Below are positions 26,410 to 35,890 of a stretch of 56,844 bases of DNA, in pieces (position 1 is the stretch's first letter; each line of letters starts with the position of its first letter). The translations under genes and the position numbers were made by a program. This DNA is from Vreelandella aquamarina (GTDB lineage Bacteria; Pseudomonadota; Gammaproteobacteria; Pseudomonadales; Halomonadaceae), in the NCBI RefSeq assembly GCF_900110265.1, contig NZ_FODB01000020.1:1-56844 (forward strand), given 5' to 3'. The notes below the pieces were generated by a model. That model saw nothing but the letters and a program-made list of their open reading frames with translations. It was not told the origin of the DNA and made no database searches.

Positions 26410-26904
26410 TTAGGAGAGCTTTAAGGGCTGCTCGGCGATGATAATGCCGTTATTATCAGCATACAGCCACTGGCCAACTCTTAAAGTAACGCCCGCAAAC
26501 GTTACGGCGATATCCCGCTGGCCTTCGCCGCGCTTTTCGCTTTTACGCGGGTGGCTGCCGAGTGCCTGCACGCCTAAAGGAAGCGTGGCCAAAATGTCGA
26601 CATCTCTCACGCAACCGTACATCAATACGCCTGCCCAACCATTTTGCGCTGCCTGCTCTGCCAGCATATCGCCTAACATCGCGCAGCGATGAGAGCCACC
26701 GGCATCCGCAACCAGTACGGCACCTTCGCCAGGCTCCGCCACAGCCTGTTTGACCATTGAGTTATCTTCGAAGCACTTTACCGTGCGAATTGGGCCATAA
26801 AAGCTGTCGACACCGCCGAAGTTAGCAAAGAGGGGCTCTAGCACCTCTACGTCGGGGTAAGCGTCGCATAGATCGGGGGTGACCACTTGGGTTGTCGTTG
26901 TCAT
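26410..26904 (-). CDS. rraA: RraA-family protein (regulator of RNase E activity / oxaloacetate decarboxylase-like)
   Basis: A 164-residue trimeric RraA-fold protein. Conserved parts are [73 protein letters not shown] and the C-terminal [12 protein letters not shown], close to E. coli RraA (161 aa). E. coli RraA inhibits RNase E. Relatives can also decarboxylate oxaloacetate or act as aldolases, and the GGxxRDxD-like loop is compatible with either. Co-oriented with acnB, but a terminator separates the two. GGAGTAACTC precedes the ATG. Confidence 0.88.
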   Translation of the reverse strand: MTTTTQVVTPDLCDAYPDVEVLEPLFANFGGVDSFYGPIRTVKCFEDNSMVKQAVAEPGEGAVLVADAGGSHRCAMLGDMLAEQAAQNGWAGVLMYGCVRDVDILATLPLGVQALGSHPRKSEKRGEGQRDIAVTFAGVTLRVGQWLYADNNGIIIAEQPLKLS

Positions 26905-26945
26905 GAGTTACTCCTATGGTTACAGCGCTATGTTCACAGCGTCAT

Positions 26946-26977
26946 AAAAAACGCCCCAACCTCAATAGGAAGGGGCG
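26946..26977 (-). terminator. Intrinsic terminator after acnB
   Basis: On the minus strand CGCCCC...GGGGCG with an inner CCT/AGG, followed by six T. It lies 78 bp past the acnB stop and before rraA. Confidence 0.75.
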
Positions 26978-27054
26978 CTCTGTCATCGGCTCAGCGAGGG
27001 ATTACCCAGGCTGCGATGTTGCGAGCATCGGCGATGGGTCGGTGCCACTGGCGA

Positions 27055-29658
27055 TTAAGCCTCTTGGGCTACCGGAATCACGTTCGAGGCGATTTTTTGA
27101 TACTCCTCGATTTCGTGGAAGTTCATGTAGCGATAGATCTCGCCTGCCATGGCGTCAAACTCACCCATGTAACGCTGATACTCATCAACGGTCGGCAGAC
27201 GACCTTCTACAGCAGCAACCGCTGCTAGCTCTGCCGAGGCGAGGTAAACATTTGCACCATCGCCCAGACGGTTCGGGAAGTTACGTGTAGACGTGGACAC
27301 CACGGTGCTCTTCGCTGCAACGCGTGCCTGGTTACCCATACACAGTGAACATCCCGGCATTTCCATGCGGGCGCCTGCACGGCCATAAATGCCGTAGTAA
27401 CCCTCTTCGGTCAGCTGGTGCTGATCCATCTTGGTCGGCGGCGCCAACCACAGGCGGGTCTTCAGGCTGCCCGCAGGCTGTTTCTCCAGCAGCTTACCGG
27501 CGGCACGGAAGTGACCGATGTTGGTCATGCACGAACCGATAAACACTTCGTCGATCTTCTCGCCAGCCACGTCGGAGAGCAGGCGAGCGTCGTCCGGATC
27601 GTTGGGAGCGCAGAGAACAGGCTCCTTGATCTCGCTGAGGTCGATCTCGATGACTTCGGCGTACTCGGCGTCTTTGTCGGCGCGCATTAGACTCGGATTG
27701 GCCAGCCACGCTTCCATGCCCTGGATGCGGCGGCTGATGGTGCGCTCGTCGCCGTAGCCATTAGCAATCATCCACTTCAGCAGCGTGATGTTGGATTTCA
27801 GGTACTCGGTCACGCTCTCTTCAGACAGCGTAATAGTACAGCCAGCGGCGCTACGCTCAGCGGACGCGTCGGAAAGCTCAAATGCCTGCTCAACGGTGAG
27901 GTCTTCCAGGCCTTCGATTTCCAGTACGCGACCAGAGAAGGCGTTTTTCTTGCCGGATTTCTCGACAGTCAGCAGACCTTGCTTAATCGCGTACAGCGGA
28001 ATGGCGTGAACCAAATCGCGCAGGGTGACGCCCGGCTGGCGCTTGCCTTTGAAGCGCACCAGAACGGATTCCGGCATGTCCAGCGGCATGACGCCCGTAG
28101 CAGCGGCGAAGGCCACCAGGCCAGAACCCGCAGGGAACGAAATACCCAGCGGGAAGCGGGTGTGGGAGTCACCGCCAGTACCTACGGTGTCCGGCAGCAG
28201 CATGCGGTTCAACCAGCTGTGGATGATGCCGTCGCCGGGGCGCAGCGAGACGCCACCACGGTTCATGATGAAGTCCGGCAGGGTGTGGTGAGTGTCCACG
28301 TCTACCGGCTTCGGATATGCCGCCGTGTGGCAGAACGACTGCATGACCAAGTCTGCCTGGAAACCTAGGCAAGCCAAGTCTTTCAGTTCGTCACGGGTCA
28401 TAGGACCAGTGGTATCTTGCGAGCCCACAGTGGTCATCTTCGGCTCGCAATACATGCCGGGGCGTACGCCATCCATGCCGCAGGCCTTGCCGACCATCTT
28501 CTGCGCCAGGGTGAAGCCTTTGCCGGTATCGACAGGCTGGTCGGGCAGGCGGAATACGTCAGAAGGTGCTAAGCCCAGTGACTCGCGTGCTTTTCCGGTC
28601 AGGCCACGGCCGATGATCAACGGAATACGGCCGCCAGCACGTACTTCGTCAAGAATCAGCTGAGTTTTCAGTTCGAAAGTGCTCAACACCTCATCGGTGC
28701 CGTGCTTGCACACTTTGCCTTCGTAGGGATAAACGTCAATGACGTCGCCCATTTCCAGCTTGGAAACGTCCATTTCTACCGGCAGGGCACCGGAGTCTTC
28801 CATGGTGTTGAAGAAGATAGGCGCGATTTTGCCGCCGAAACAGAAGCCACCAGCGCGCTTGTTTGGCACGTAAGGAATGTCGTCACCAAAGAACCACAGC
28901 ACAGAGTTAGTGGCTGACTTACGTGAAGAGCCGGTACCTACCACGTCACCTACATAGGCAACCGGGAAGCCTTTGGCTTTGACGTCTTCGATCTGCTTGA
29001 GCGGGCCAGTGGTGCCTTGTACTTCAGGCTCAATGCCTTCGCGCTCGTTTTTGAGCATCGCATTAGCATGCAGCGGAATGTCGGGGCGTGACCAGGCATC
29101 CGGAGCTGGAGAGAGATCGTCGGTATTGGTTTCGCCGGGCACCTTGAAAACGGTCAGGGTGATTTTCTCTTCCAGAGCTGGTTTGGATAGGAACCACTCA
29201 GCATCTGCCCAGGATTGAATGACGTCTTTGGCGACGGCATTGCCTTTTTTGGCACGCTCTTCTACGTCATGGAAGGCATCAAACATCAGTAGGGTGTGCT
29301 TTAACTGCTCGCCAGCTTCACGGGCCAGCTCTTCGTTATCCAGCAGCTCCACCATAGAGACGATGTTGTAACCGCCTTGCATGGTGCCTAGCAGTTTAAC
29401 GGCGTGAATTTTATCAATTAATGGAGAGGTGGCTTCCCCTTTAGCAATCGCGGTCAAAAAGCCCGCTTTTACGTAGGCGGCCTCATCAACACCGGGCGGA
29501 ACGCGGTTGGTGATCAGGTCAAGGATGAATTCCTCTTCACCCGCCGGGGGCGCTTTGAGCAGCTCAATTAAGGCGGCGACTTGCTCGGCGGTTAGGGGCT
29601 TAGGTGGGACGCCCTCTGCGGCGCGTTCCTCGACATGTTGGCGGTAAGCTTCAAGCAC
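27055..29658 (-). CDS. acnB: Aconitate hydratase B
   Basis: An 867-residue 4Fe-4S enzyme of the TCA cycle (citrate to isocitrate; the AcnB class also handles 2-methylisocitrate). The N-terminal HEAT-like domain (1-160) includes [20 protein letters not shown]. The swivel domain contains [18 protein letters not shown]. The cluster ligands are in [12 protein letters not shown] and [10 protein letters not shown] near the C-terminus, with [10 protein letters not shown] and TGGDSHTRF in between. Near-identical blocks to the E. coli protein throughout. It uses a GTG start at 29658 ([16 protein letters not shown]). Codon use is more GC-rich and regular than in its neighbours, as expected for a highly expressed gene. 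A promoter and a leader of about 118 nt lie upstream. Confidence 0.97.
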   Translation of the reverse strand: MLEAYRQHVEERAAEGVPPKPLTAEQVAALIELLKAPPAGEEEFILDLITNRVPPGVDEAAYVKAGFLTAIAKGEATSPLIDKIHAVKLLGTMQGGYNIVSMVELLDNEELAREAGEQLKHTLLMFDAFHDVEERAKKGNAVAKDVIQSWADAEWFLSKPALEEKITLTVFKVPGETNTDDLSPAPDAWSRPDIPLHANAMLKNEREGIEPEVQGTTGPLKQIEDVKAKGFPVAYVGDVVGTGSSRKSATNSVLWFFGDDIPYVPNKRAGGFCFGGKIAPIFFNTMEDSGALPVEMDVSKLEMGDVIDVYPYEGKVCKHGTDEVLSTFELKTQLILDEVRAGGRIPLIIGRGLTGKARESLGLAPSDVFRLPDQPVDTGKGFTLAQKMVGKACGMDGVRPGMYCEPKMTTVGSQDTTGPMTRDELKDLACLGFQADLVMQSFCHTAAYPKPVDVDTHHTLPDFIMNRGGVSLRPGDGIIHSWLNRMLLPDTVGTGGDSHTRFPLGISFPAGSGLVAFAAATGVMPLDMPESVLVRFKGKRQPGVTLRDLVHAIPLYAIKQGLLTVEKSGKKNAFSGRVLEIEGLEDLTVEQAFELSDASAERSAAGCTITLSEESVTEYLKSNITLLKWMIANGYGDERTISRRIQGMEAWLANPSLMRADKDAEYAEVIEIDLSEIKEPVLCAPNDPDDARLLSDVAGEKIDEVFIGSCMTNIGHFRAAGKLLEKQPAGSLKTRLWLAPPTKMDQHQLTEEGYYGIYGRAGARMEMPGCSLCMGNQARVAAKSTVVSTSTRNFPNRLGDGANVYLASAELAAVAAVEGRLPTVDEYQRYMGEFDAMAGEIYRYMNFHEIEEYQKIASNVIPVAQEA

Positions 29659-29782
29659 GTTGGGGCCCTCTCATCTTCTTAGTAGTGATGAATCAGTGGT
29701 GCCGAACGACTACTAGCACGTTGGGTGAGGCGTTCGGACACGTGACATACGCTTGACAAACAGCGTCTGGTGGATGGGCGGG

Positions 29783-29811
29783 ATTCTACGGGAAACTGTC
29801 GACAATGTTAA
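29783..29811 (-). promoter_or_regulatory. acnB: Promoter of acnB
   Basis: On the minus strand TTAACA (29811-29806), a 17-bp spacer and TAGAAT (29788-29783). It predicts a leader of about 118 nt before the GTG start at 29658. Confidence 0.6.
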
Positions 29812-29990
29812 GAAGCCAAGCTAAGTGCCTGCTTGTACTTTATGTTGAGGCGCTGATATTGAGCTCCTTTCTTGCGGCTTTTTTAGTTAATGTGCCCAAA
29901 ATCTGAAAGTTTTTTACCAGCAGGGGTGTTTTGAGGTAAGCGCGGGTGTGATTATTGTGATGCCGCGTTACCATAGGCATACGATTAATT

Positions 29991-30005
29991 CGTTATTAAG
30001 TAACG
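29991..30005. promoter_or_regulatory. Inverted repeat in the acnB-miaE gap
   Basis: CGTTA-TTAAG-TAACG, a perfect 5-bp inverted repeat with a 5-nt spacer. It lies in the 524-bp gene-free stretch 29659-30182, which otherwise holds the acnB promoter, an AT-rich middle part and the miaE promoter. I see no gene or known RNA in that stretch. Confidence 0.3.
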
Positions 30006-30123
30006 TAGTGAAGTGGTTTAGGCGGTGTGTGGAGCGCCAAATAAGCTGAGCTTATATATTAGAAATATGCTATATGAGAATTGAGGCGCCATTAAATAAG
30101 TGGCCTTCGGATAGCTAGGAAAC

Positions 30124-30140
30124 AAACGCCAACGGCGTTT
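30124..30140. promoter_or_regulatory. Inverted repeat at the -35 region of miaE
   Basis: AAACGCC-AAC-GGCGTTT, a perfect 7-bp inverted repeat. The possible extended -10 TGTTATACA (about 30144-30152) follows at a distance that puts the repeat over the -35 region, as expected of an operator or activator site. Confidence 0.4.
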
Positions 30141-30182
30141 ACATGTTATACAATAGTGAGATAAGCGCTCGGTAGCGGTATT

Positions 30183-30839
30183 ATGTCTATACAACTAATG
30201 GCACTAAAAACAGCAGATCACTCCCTTTCAGCGGATGATTTGCTACCAGAAAGTCTGCATCAGTTTCTTGCCTGCCCAACGCCTGATGCGTGGTTGCAGT
30301 GGGCGCTTGCCAATCCTGAAACGCTGCTGATTGACCATGCGCAGTGTGAGAAGAAGGCGGCTTCCACCGCGATGAGCTTGCTTTACCGCTATGTTGATCA
30401 GCCGCTTTTATTAAGCAAAATGTCTCAGCTTGCCCGCGAAGAGCTGCTGCACTTTGAACAAGTGGTGGGCCTGATGGAAAAGCGTGGTGTGACCTATCAT
30501 CACCTCACTGCCTCGCGCTATGCCGAGGGGCTGCGCAAACATTTACGCAGTAACGATCCTGAGCGCTTAATCGATGTACTGATTATTGGCGCATTAATTG
30601 AGGCACGAAGCTGTGAGCGCTTTGCCCGCCTTATCCCTTACTTAGACGAAGAACTGGCGAAGTTCTACCGCACGCTGGTGAAGTCAGAAGGGCGCCATTT
30701 TGAAGATTATCTGCTGTTGGCGCGTCAACAGACCGCTGAGCCGATTGATGACCGTATTGCCTTCTTTGTCGCACGTGAAGCGGAGCTGATGATGACTCCG
30801 GATACGGCGTTTCGTTTCCATAGCGGCGTGCCCGCCTAA
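30183..30839 (+). CDS. miaE: tRNA-(ms2io6A37) hydroxylase MiaE
   Basis: This 218-residue ferritin-like di-iron monooxygenase hydroxylates the isopentenyl group of ms2i6A at position 37 of tRNAs. The iron ligands lie in LAREELLHFEQV (about residues 83-94) and LVKSEGRHFEDYLLLAR (about 163-179), each an E-x2-H pair, with further glutamates in DHAQCEKKAASTAM and LIEARSCERF. Length and motifs are normal. Upstream is a long AT-rich gap with a candidate promoter and operator (30124-30152). The large regulator gene follows 20 bp later and may be co-transcribed. Confidence 0.92.
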   Translation: MSIQLMALKTADHSLSADDLLPESLHQFLACPTPDAWLQWALANPETLLIDHAQCEKKAASTAMSLLYRYVDQPLLLSKMSQLAREELLHFEQVVGLMEKRGVTYHHLTASRYAEGLRKHLRSNDPERLIDVLIIGALIEARSCERFARLIPYLDEELAKFYRTLVKSEGRHFEDYLLLARQQTAEPIDDRIAFFVAREAELMMTPDTAFRFHSGVPA

Positions 30840-30859
30840 GGCGCTGCTAGTCAGGCGGG

Positions 30860-33800
30860 ATGTGTATCATGCGCGATGCTCAACAGACAGACCAGCTGAC
30901 CTTGTTTGGTCACTTCTCCTTAACCCAGGGGGAGGATGTACTCACTCATTTCAATTACGACAAAGTTAAGGCCCTGTTGGTGTATCTTTTGTTGCATCGC
31001 CAGCCGGTCAATCGTGCGGCACTGGCTGAGCTGCTCTGGCCAGACCAGGGGCTTTCGTCAGGTCGTACCAACTTGCGCCACGCGTTGCACTGCCTGCGTC
31101 AGTCCATGGGTGATAACGCCGATCAGGTATTGAACGTATCGCGACAGACTATCGCCTTTCATTTACCTGCCCACTGGCAGGTAGATCTACATGACCTGCA
31201 GCAGTTGCTAGAAGGCCCCAAGGATTTAGAAACCCTTGAGGAGGTGATGTCATGCTACCAAGGCGATCTAATTGAAGAGTTGCAGTTGGCAAGTTGCAGC
31301 GAATTTCAGCGCTGGCTAGTGCAGGTGCGCAATGAGTGGCGTCAGCGGGTGATCCGGTTTGCCGAGCAAGTGCTTGAGGCTCATGACGAAACGCCAGACG
31401 ACATGCTGGAAGGCCTGGTGAGCCGCTTTTCAGGCTATGGGCCTTTCCACGAACGTTTGGTGCGTCAACTGGCCGAAAAAAATCAAATGGCCGCTGCTCA
31501 TGAACAGTACAACAGCTATTTGCAGTTGCTCGCGCTGTCGGGCCAGCAGCCTGAGCCCGGTTTCTTACAGTTGGCCAGCTACTGGTCGGACGGCCACCAC
31601 GACCCGCGAGCCATGTCGCCCCAGGGCGCTTTTTCTCGTGCACTGGCAGCCGATAGTAAGCCGCTGCGTGAAGATGAGATTGAGCTTCGCCAACTGTCGG
31701 TCATGGCGATTCGCTTACGTCTGAAAGGCGACTGGCAAGACCGGGCGGCAACTCGTAACTGTCTAGCGCTTCAGCTGGAACTATTGCGCTGGCTAGAGCA
31801 GCAGTGCCATCACTTAGGTGGCTTCTGGCTGCCTGGGGCCACCGGCGGTTTGGGACTGGCGTGTTTCGGCACCCACGGCCCTGCGCATCAGCTTGCCGAG
31901 CTGGTAGCGCTCTATGAACACTGCCGCCAAGCGCTGCCGCAGGAAGCTCAGCGCCATTGGAGTGGGGAAGGGGAAGCGCCTTCGTTTGAGCTGGCGGCTG
32001 GGTTACATAGCGGCCGTGTGGTCTATCTGCCTGAACGCCAGTTGGCTGACCCGCTTGGCCAAGTCACACAGATCTCCCTTGAGCTAATGGGCGCTGCTGA
32101 AGGTAGTGAACTAGTGATTTCTCAAGAAGCCAGCCAGCACATGCCCCCGGCACTGGACCTGCAGCCGCGCTTGGTGTCGCGCTTGATGGCAAGCGATGGT
32201 CGAGTGCGCTTGCGGGCGCTGGTGTTAGGCCAGAATGAAGGCGGCCGGGATGCGCTGCCGCCCAGTCTGGTCGGTCGCGAAACGTCACTGCGTACGCTGC
32301 GTGATGCGCTGGCAAGAGCGGGTATTGGCTTAAGGCAAAGTGTCTTGGTGCGGGGGGCCTCAGGCATGGGAAAATCGGCGCTGATGGTTGGTTTTCGTCA
32401 GCTTGAACTTAGCCGCGACGCCGCTATCTGTTGGCAGCCAACCACACGCTTGTCGGTGTTAGAGCCTTACGGGGTGGCCCGTTCTCTCTTGGCGTGGCAT
32501 CTAGGCGCCACGCCTACTCAAGAAGCATTGCATGAGTTGCAGGCATCGTTGGGTGATACAGCGCTAGACGATGCTCGCCAACAGCTGTTGGAAGAGGCGC
32601 TGGGGGTTAGGGGCGTTCAGGAAATTACTCAGCTTACCCAAAGCGGGGAAGCGGTAGAGTTGGTCGTGAAACTGCTGCACCGTCTGATCGACCAGCGCGC
32701 TGGCGCCCAGACTCTCGTCTTGATGGTTGATGATCTACAGTGGTTGGACGAACCCTCCTTCAAAGTATTGGCCGGTTTACAAGCTCGTTTGTCCATCAAT
32801 ACGGCCTTTATGCTGGTGGCCAGTCATCACGGTCGTGAAGCGCTACCAGTGAAGCTGCATTGGGATCAGCAAATTACCCTCGGCAAGCTCGATGCGCTGC
32901 AGTCCTCTCGGCTGCTCTCCCAGCTATCGCGCCGCTATCGTATGCATTTAAGCCCTCGACTGCGTAACCAAATTATTGAGCGATGCGATGGCGTGCCGCT
33001 CTATATGCAGGAGATTTGCCGTCGCCTGGATATGGATCGTCGCGAAGGGCGTAGTGTTCAGTTCGATGAATTGCCCAAAGGGCTGCTTGGCCTGCTGGCC
33101 AGCCGTATCGATCAGCTGGAAGGGGATCGGGAAATTGCCCATATTGCGGCGGTGCTGGGCAAACGCTTCCGCCTCGACTTCCTGGCTGAATGCAGTGGCT
33201 GGGATAAAGCGCGGATTTCTCAAGCCGTAGAGCATATGCGCCTGCTGGAAATTATTGAGCCGGTTGATAAAGAGAGCGGCGAGCACGAGTACCAGTTTAG
33301 CCATCAGCTACTACAAGAAGCGGCTTATCTCTCCTGCCCTCGGGATGTACGGGTCAAGCTGCACCAGCAGGTCGTTACGCTGATTGAGGAGCGTTTCCCT
33401 GTGTGGATCAGCCGTCATCCGGGGGATTTCGCCACCCATCTGCGCCGCAGCGGCCACTACGCTCGAGGCGCGCGCTATTTCGAACTGTCTGCTCGTGAAG
33501 CGCTGAAGGTGAGCGCGAACCGTACGGCGCTGCGGATGGCCGACTTCGGTTTGGCCAGTTTGCGCCACGTTGACCATGAAGTGGAGCGTGAGGTCAGCCT
33601 ACTTACCGTGCGTGGGCAGGCAGCGTTTGCGCTGGAAGGCCATGGCTCGCCCACTGCCCACGAAAGCTTTGTGCGCGCCCGGGAGCTGCTGCGCCAATCC
33701 GGTGGTAATTCGCCGGACGACCCGGAAGATTTAGAACAAATTTTCCTAGTCAAGTGGGGGCTGTGGGTAGGCCGCAGCCAGCGCTACGCCCATGCCGACG

Positions 33801-34774
33801 CGTTTGCACTTGCCTCTACCTTGGCGGATATTGCCGAACGTCTGGAAGACCCGCGCTATCGCCGTTTGGCCGACTATGCCCGGGCGCACTGTGAGTACTG
33901 GGCCGGACGAATTCAGCAGGCCCATGACCACCTGGATGAAATCGACCCGCTCAATGCGCAAATGATGATCGAGTGGCTGCCCTTCTCGGATCACCCGCAA
34001 GTGACAGCTGCCTGCTTCCAGGGCTGGGCACTCTGTTTACGTGGCGACTATCAGCGCGCCGAGCGTCACGTCTCGTCAGCCATCCGTCTTGCTGAGAAAA
34101 TTGGTCATCCGGGAACGCTTGCCATGGCGTTAATGTTTGCCGCAGCGCTCTATCGCCAATTAGGGCATGTGCATCTTGCGGCACGCCATGCTGAGCGCGC
34201 GGCCGCCATGACGGGCACGCCGGACCTTCAGCTGTGGCAACTCTCCGCCCAAGGTGTGTTGGGTTGGCAGAGGGCCATGGCGGGGGATCACGCTGGTTTA
34301 GTTCAATTAAGAGATAGTCTGGACCAGATGGCTGAGCTGAATGGGCGAGATCGTTTCCAGCGCCCCGTCCTTTGGTACTCAGATGCCTGTATTGAACTTG
34401 GCGAGTTAAAGGCCGCCGAGGAGTATCTGGATCAATGTTTGGTGATTGCCCGAGAGCGCACCACGCTCTTTTTGCCCGAGTTGGCGACTCAACTGGCCAG
34501 AGTGCGTGACTTGCTGGGGCACCCGGCCAGTGAAGTAAAGGCGCTTGCCGAAATGGCGATTGTGCAGTCACGGGAACATGGCAACCGCCATCAAGAGTTA
34601 GCGGCCTTGGAGCTTTGGCTTACGCGGATTTCACCCCATGATCAGCAGGCAAAAGAGGCGTTCCGTCGCCTGTTGAGCGAGGTTAGCCACAGCGATGCAC
34701 CGGTGCTGGTGCGCTGGGTTAGCCTACTGGGTCGCCGTTTGCCCCACTCGCTGAGTGTTGAAAACGAGGCTTAA
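30860..34774 (+). CDS. Large SARP/LuxR-type regulator: BTAD, degenerate cyclase, AAA ATPase and TPR-like domains
   Basis: A 1304-residue protein. Residues 10-110 resemble an OmpR-type winged helix (KALLVYLLLHRQPVNRAALAELLWPD, SGRTNLRHALHCLR). Residues 110-245 are a BTAD domain (CYQGDLIEEL...FHERLVRQLAEKNQMAAAHEQY). Residues 275-430 resemble a class III nucleotide cyclase core (AAGLHSGRVVYLP, TQISLELMGAAEGSELVIS) but lack the metal-binding Asp of the first strand. From 465 there is an AAA/STAND ATPase with Walker A GASGMGKSAL (499-508) and Walker B LVLMVDDLQWLDE (619-631). From about 860 to the end the sequence is helical and TPR-like. I expect an ATP-switched transcription activator; its targets are unknown. 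An ATG at 30869 is an alternative start. No partner kinase or small-molecule gene lies next to it, only miaE. Confidence 0.8.
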   Translation: MCIMRDAQQTDQLTLFGHFSLTQGEDVLTHFNYDKVKALLVYLLLHRQPVNRAALAELLWPDQGLSSGRTNLRHALHCLRQSMGDNADQVLNVSRQTIAFHLPAHWQVDLHDLQQLLEGPKDLETLEEVMSCYQGDLIEELQLASCSEFQRWLVQVRNEWRQRVIRFAEQVLEAHDETPDDMLEGLVSRFSGYGPFHERLVRQLAEKNQMAAAHEQYNSYLQLLALSGQQPEPGFLQLASYWSDGHHDPRAMSPQGAFSRALAADSKPLREDEIELRQLSVMAIRLRLKGDWQDRAATRNCLALQLELLRWLEQQCHHLGGFWLPGATGGLGLACFGTHGPAHQLAELVALYEHCRQALPQEAQRHWSGEGEAPSFELAAGLHSGRVVYLPERQLADPLGQVTQISLELMGAAEGSELVISQEASQHMPPALDLQPRLVSRLMASDGRVRLRALVLGQNEGGRDALPPSLVGRETSLRTLRDALARAGIGLRQSVLVRGASGMGKSALMVGFRQLELSRDAAICWQPTTRLSVLEPYGVARSLLAWHLGATPTQEALHELQASLGDTALDDARQQLLEEALGVRGVQEITQLTQSGEAVELVVKLLHRLIDQRAGAQTLVLMVDDLQWLDEPSFKVLAGLQARLSINTAFMLVASHHGREALPVKLHWDQQITLGKLDALQSSRLLSQLSRRYRMHLSPRLRNQIIERCDGVPLYMQEICRRLDMDRREGRSVQFDELPKGLLGLLASRIDQLEGDREIAHIAAVLGKRFRLDFLAECSGWDKARISQAVEHMRLLEIIEPVDKESGEHEYQFSHQLLQEAAYLSCPRDVRVKLHQQVVTLIEERFPVWISRHPGDFATHLRRSGHYARGARYFELSAREALKVSANRTALRMADFGLASLRHVDHEVEREVSLLTVRGQAAFALEGHGSPTAHESFVRARELLRQSGGNSPDDPEDLEQIFLVKWGLWVGRSQRYAHADAFALASTLADIAERLEDPRYRRLADYARAHCEYWAGRIQQAHDHLDEIDPLNAQMMIEWLPFSDHPQVTAACFQGWALCLRGDYQRAERHVSSAIRLAEKIGHPGTLAMALMFAAALYRQLGHVHLAARHAERAAAMTGTPDLQLWQLSAQGVLGWQRAMAGDHAGLVQLRDSLDQMAELNGRDRFQRPVLWYSDACIELGELKAAEEYLDQCLVIARERTTLFLPELATQLARVRDLLGHPASEVKALAEMAIVQSREHGNRHQELAALELWLTRISPHDQQAKEAFRRLLSEVSHSDAPVLVRWVSLLGRRLPHSLSVENEA

Positions 34775-34778
34775 ACAT

Positions 34779-35060
34779 TCAGCGAGTGCTCTCTTCTAGC
34801 CACGACAGCGTGGCGAGCGCCTCATCGCGGTGCTCGCCACACACGGTGGGGTCATAATCGAACTGCCCGCACACCATCGGGCGCAGCGGGCTGCCAAACA
34901 GCGTGCATAAGTTGTTGGCGTCGAGTTGAACGCAGCGCACCCCCGCCGGTTTGCCCTCGGGCATTCCGGGTATCGGCGATGTAATAGACGGAGCTATACA
35001 GCAAGCGCCGCAGCCTGCTCGGCATGTGGCGCTGCTGTCACTGGTGATCAACTCACTCAT
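34779..35060 (-). CDS. YkgJ-family cysteine cluster protein
   Basis: A 93-residue protein with eight or so cysteines in the YkgJ pattern: CRAGCGACCIAPSI near the N-terminus, then GVRCVQLDANNLCTLFG, MVCGQFDYD and VCGEH. The family (PF03692) is thought to bind a zinc or iron-sulfur centre; its function is unknown. The start codon overlaps the queD stop as ATGA, so the gene is translationally coupled to the queuosine genes. It converges on the large regulator with 4 bp between. Confidence 0.85.
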   Translation of the reverse strand: MSELITSDSSATCRAGCGACCIAPSITSPIPGMPEGKPAGVRCVQLDANNLCTLFGSPLRPMVCGQFDYDPTVCGEHRDEALATLSWLEESTR

Positions 35061-35890
35061 GGGCTCGCTTGTGCTGTCGCGCCTTTGTCGATTCCTTCAA
35101 AGGCGTATACGTGAGTGGCGGTCCCCGTTTGCTTGGCGATCTGATCGGCCAGCCAGAGGGCAATATTTTCTACCGTCGTGGGCTTTGGCAGCACGCTACA
35201 GCGCTCAGATGGCAAGGTGATTGAGAAGCTGCCTTGGGCTGCTTCATAGCGGCAGGTGAGCTGTGACTCGCTATGCTCTGCTATATCTGCCTCTTCCAAA
35301 AGATAACGATTATCCAGCCACGCTCCCCATTGCTGTTCCAACTGCGGCTGTCGCTGTTGTTCCTGGAAGATATGCAGGCGAGAGCGATGCCCGTGGGCAA
35401 TGCGCTGGCAGTTACCCGAATGACGTTTTAATCCATGGCTATAGCCATAGGCAGCACCATTGATAAGCTCATCGCTTAGCGTGAGCGTCACGCGTTCAAC
35501 ATTGGCTGGCCGCTGCTCGGTGAGTTGGGCGCTGAGGTACTGAGTCACCCGTTCTAGAGTGATCGATGCCCAGGGAAGTAGGGTAAATGCCTCTGTCGGT
35601 CCACGAACTTCCATCACGTAGGGTGTGGTGGTGCGAATGCAGAGTCCTTCATCGCATTCGCTGACCTCAACACCGGGTGCTTGGGTGGGCACCAGTAGGG
35701 TGTGGTCCAGTCCGCTATCCAGGGTGCGTTTGATCCACGGCTTTACTTCACCGAAGTCGAACAGCATTCCGTCCTCGCCTAGTTCACCCTCTAGTTGAGC
35801 ATCCACTTGCCAGCTACAGCCAACCAACCCTTTCGTGGGGCACCAAAGAGAGACATCGATATGGGTCAGATGATTAACAAATAGCGCCAT
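35057..35890 (-). CDS. queD: Duplicated-domain 6-carboxytetrahydropterin synthase (QueD-like)
   Basis: QueD makes 6-carboxy-tetrahydropterin from dihydroneopterin triphosphate for queuosine/7-deazaguanine synthesis. Usual members have about 120 residues; this one has 277 and two tandem folds. The first half (about 1-142) has the DFGEVKPWIK...GLDHTLLVP element with catalytic Asp62-His63, but GCSW replaces the zinc HGH. The second half (about 143-277) has the zinc ligands His152 (YSHGL), His166 and His168 (AHGHR), the Cys161 nucleophile, a TTVENIALWL helix and Glu265, but no LDH motif. The two halves seem to complement each other. Start at ATG 35890, overlapping the queE stop by 1 nt (TAATG). 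Confidence 0.85.
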   Translation of the reverse strand: MALFVNHLTHIDVSLWCPTKGLVGCSWQVDAQLEGELGEDGMLFDFGEVKPWIKRTLDSGLDHTLLVPTQAPGVEVSECDEGLCIRTTTPYVMEVRGPTEAFTLLPWASITLERVTQYLSAQLTEQRPANVERVTLTLSDELINGAAYGYSHGLKRHSGNCQRIAHGHRSRLHIFQEQQRQPQLEQQWGAWLDNRYLLEEADIAEHSESQLTCRYEAAQGSFSITLPSERCSVLPKPTTVENIALWLADQIAKQTGTATHVYAFEGIDKGATAQASP

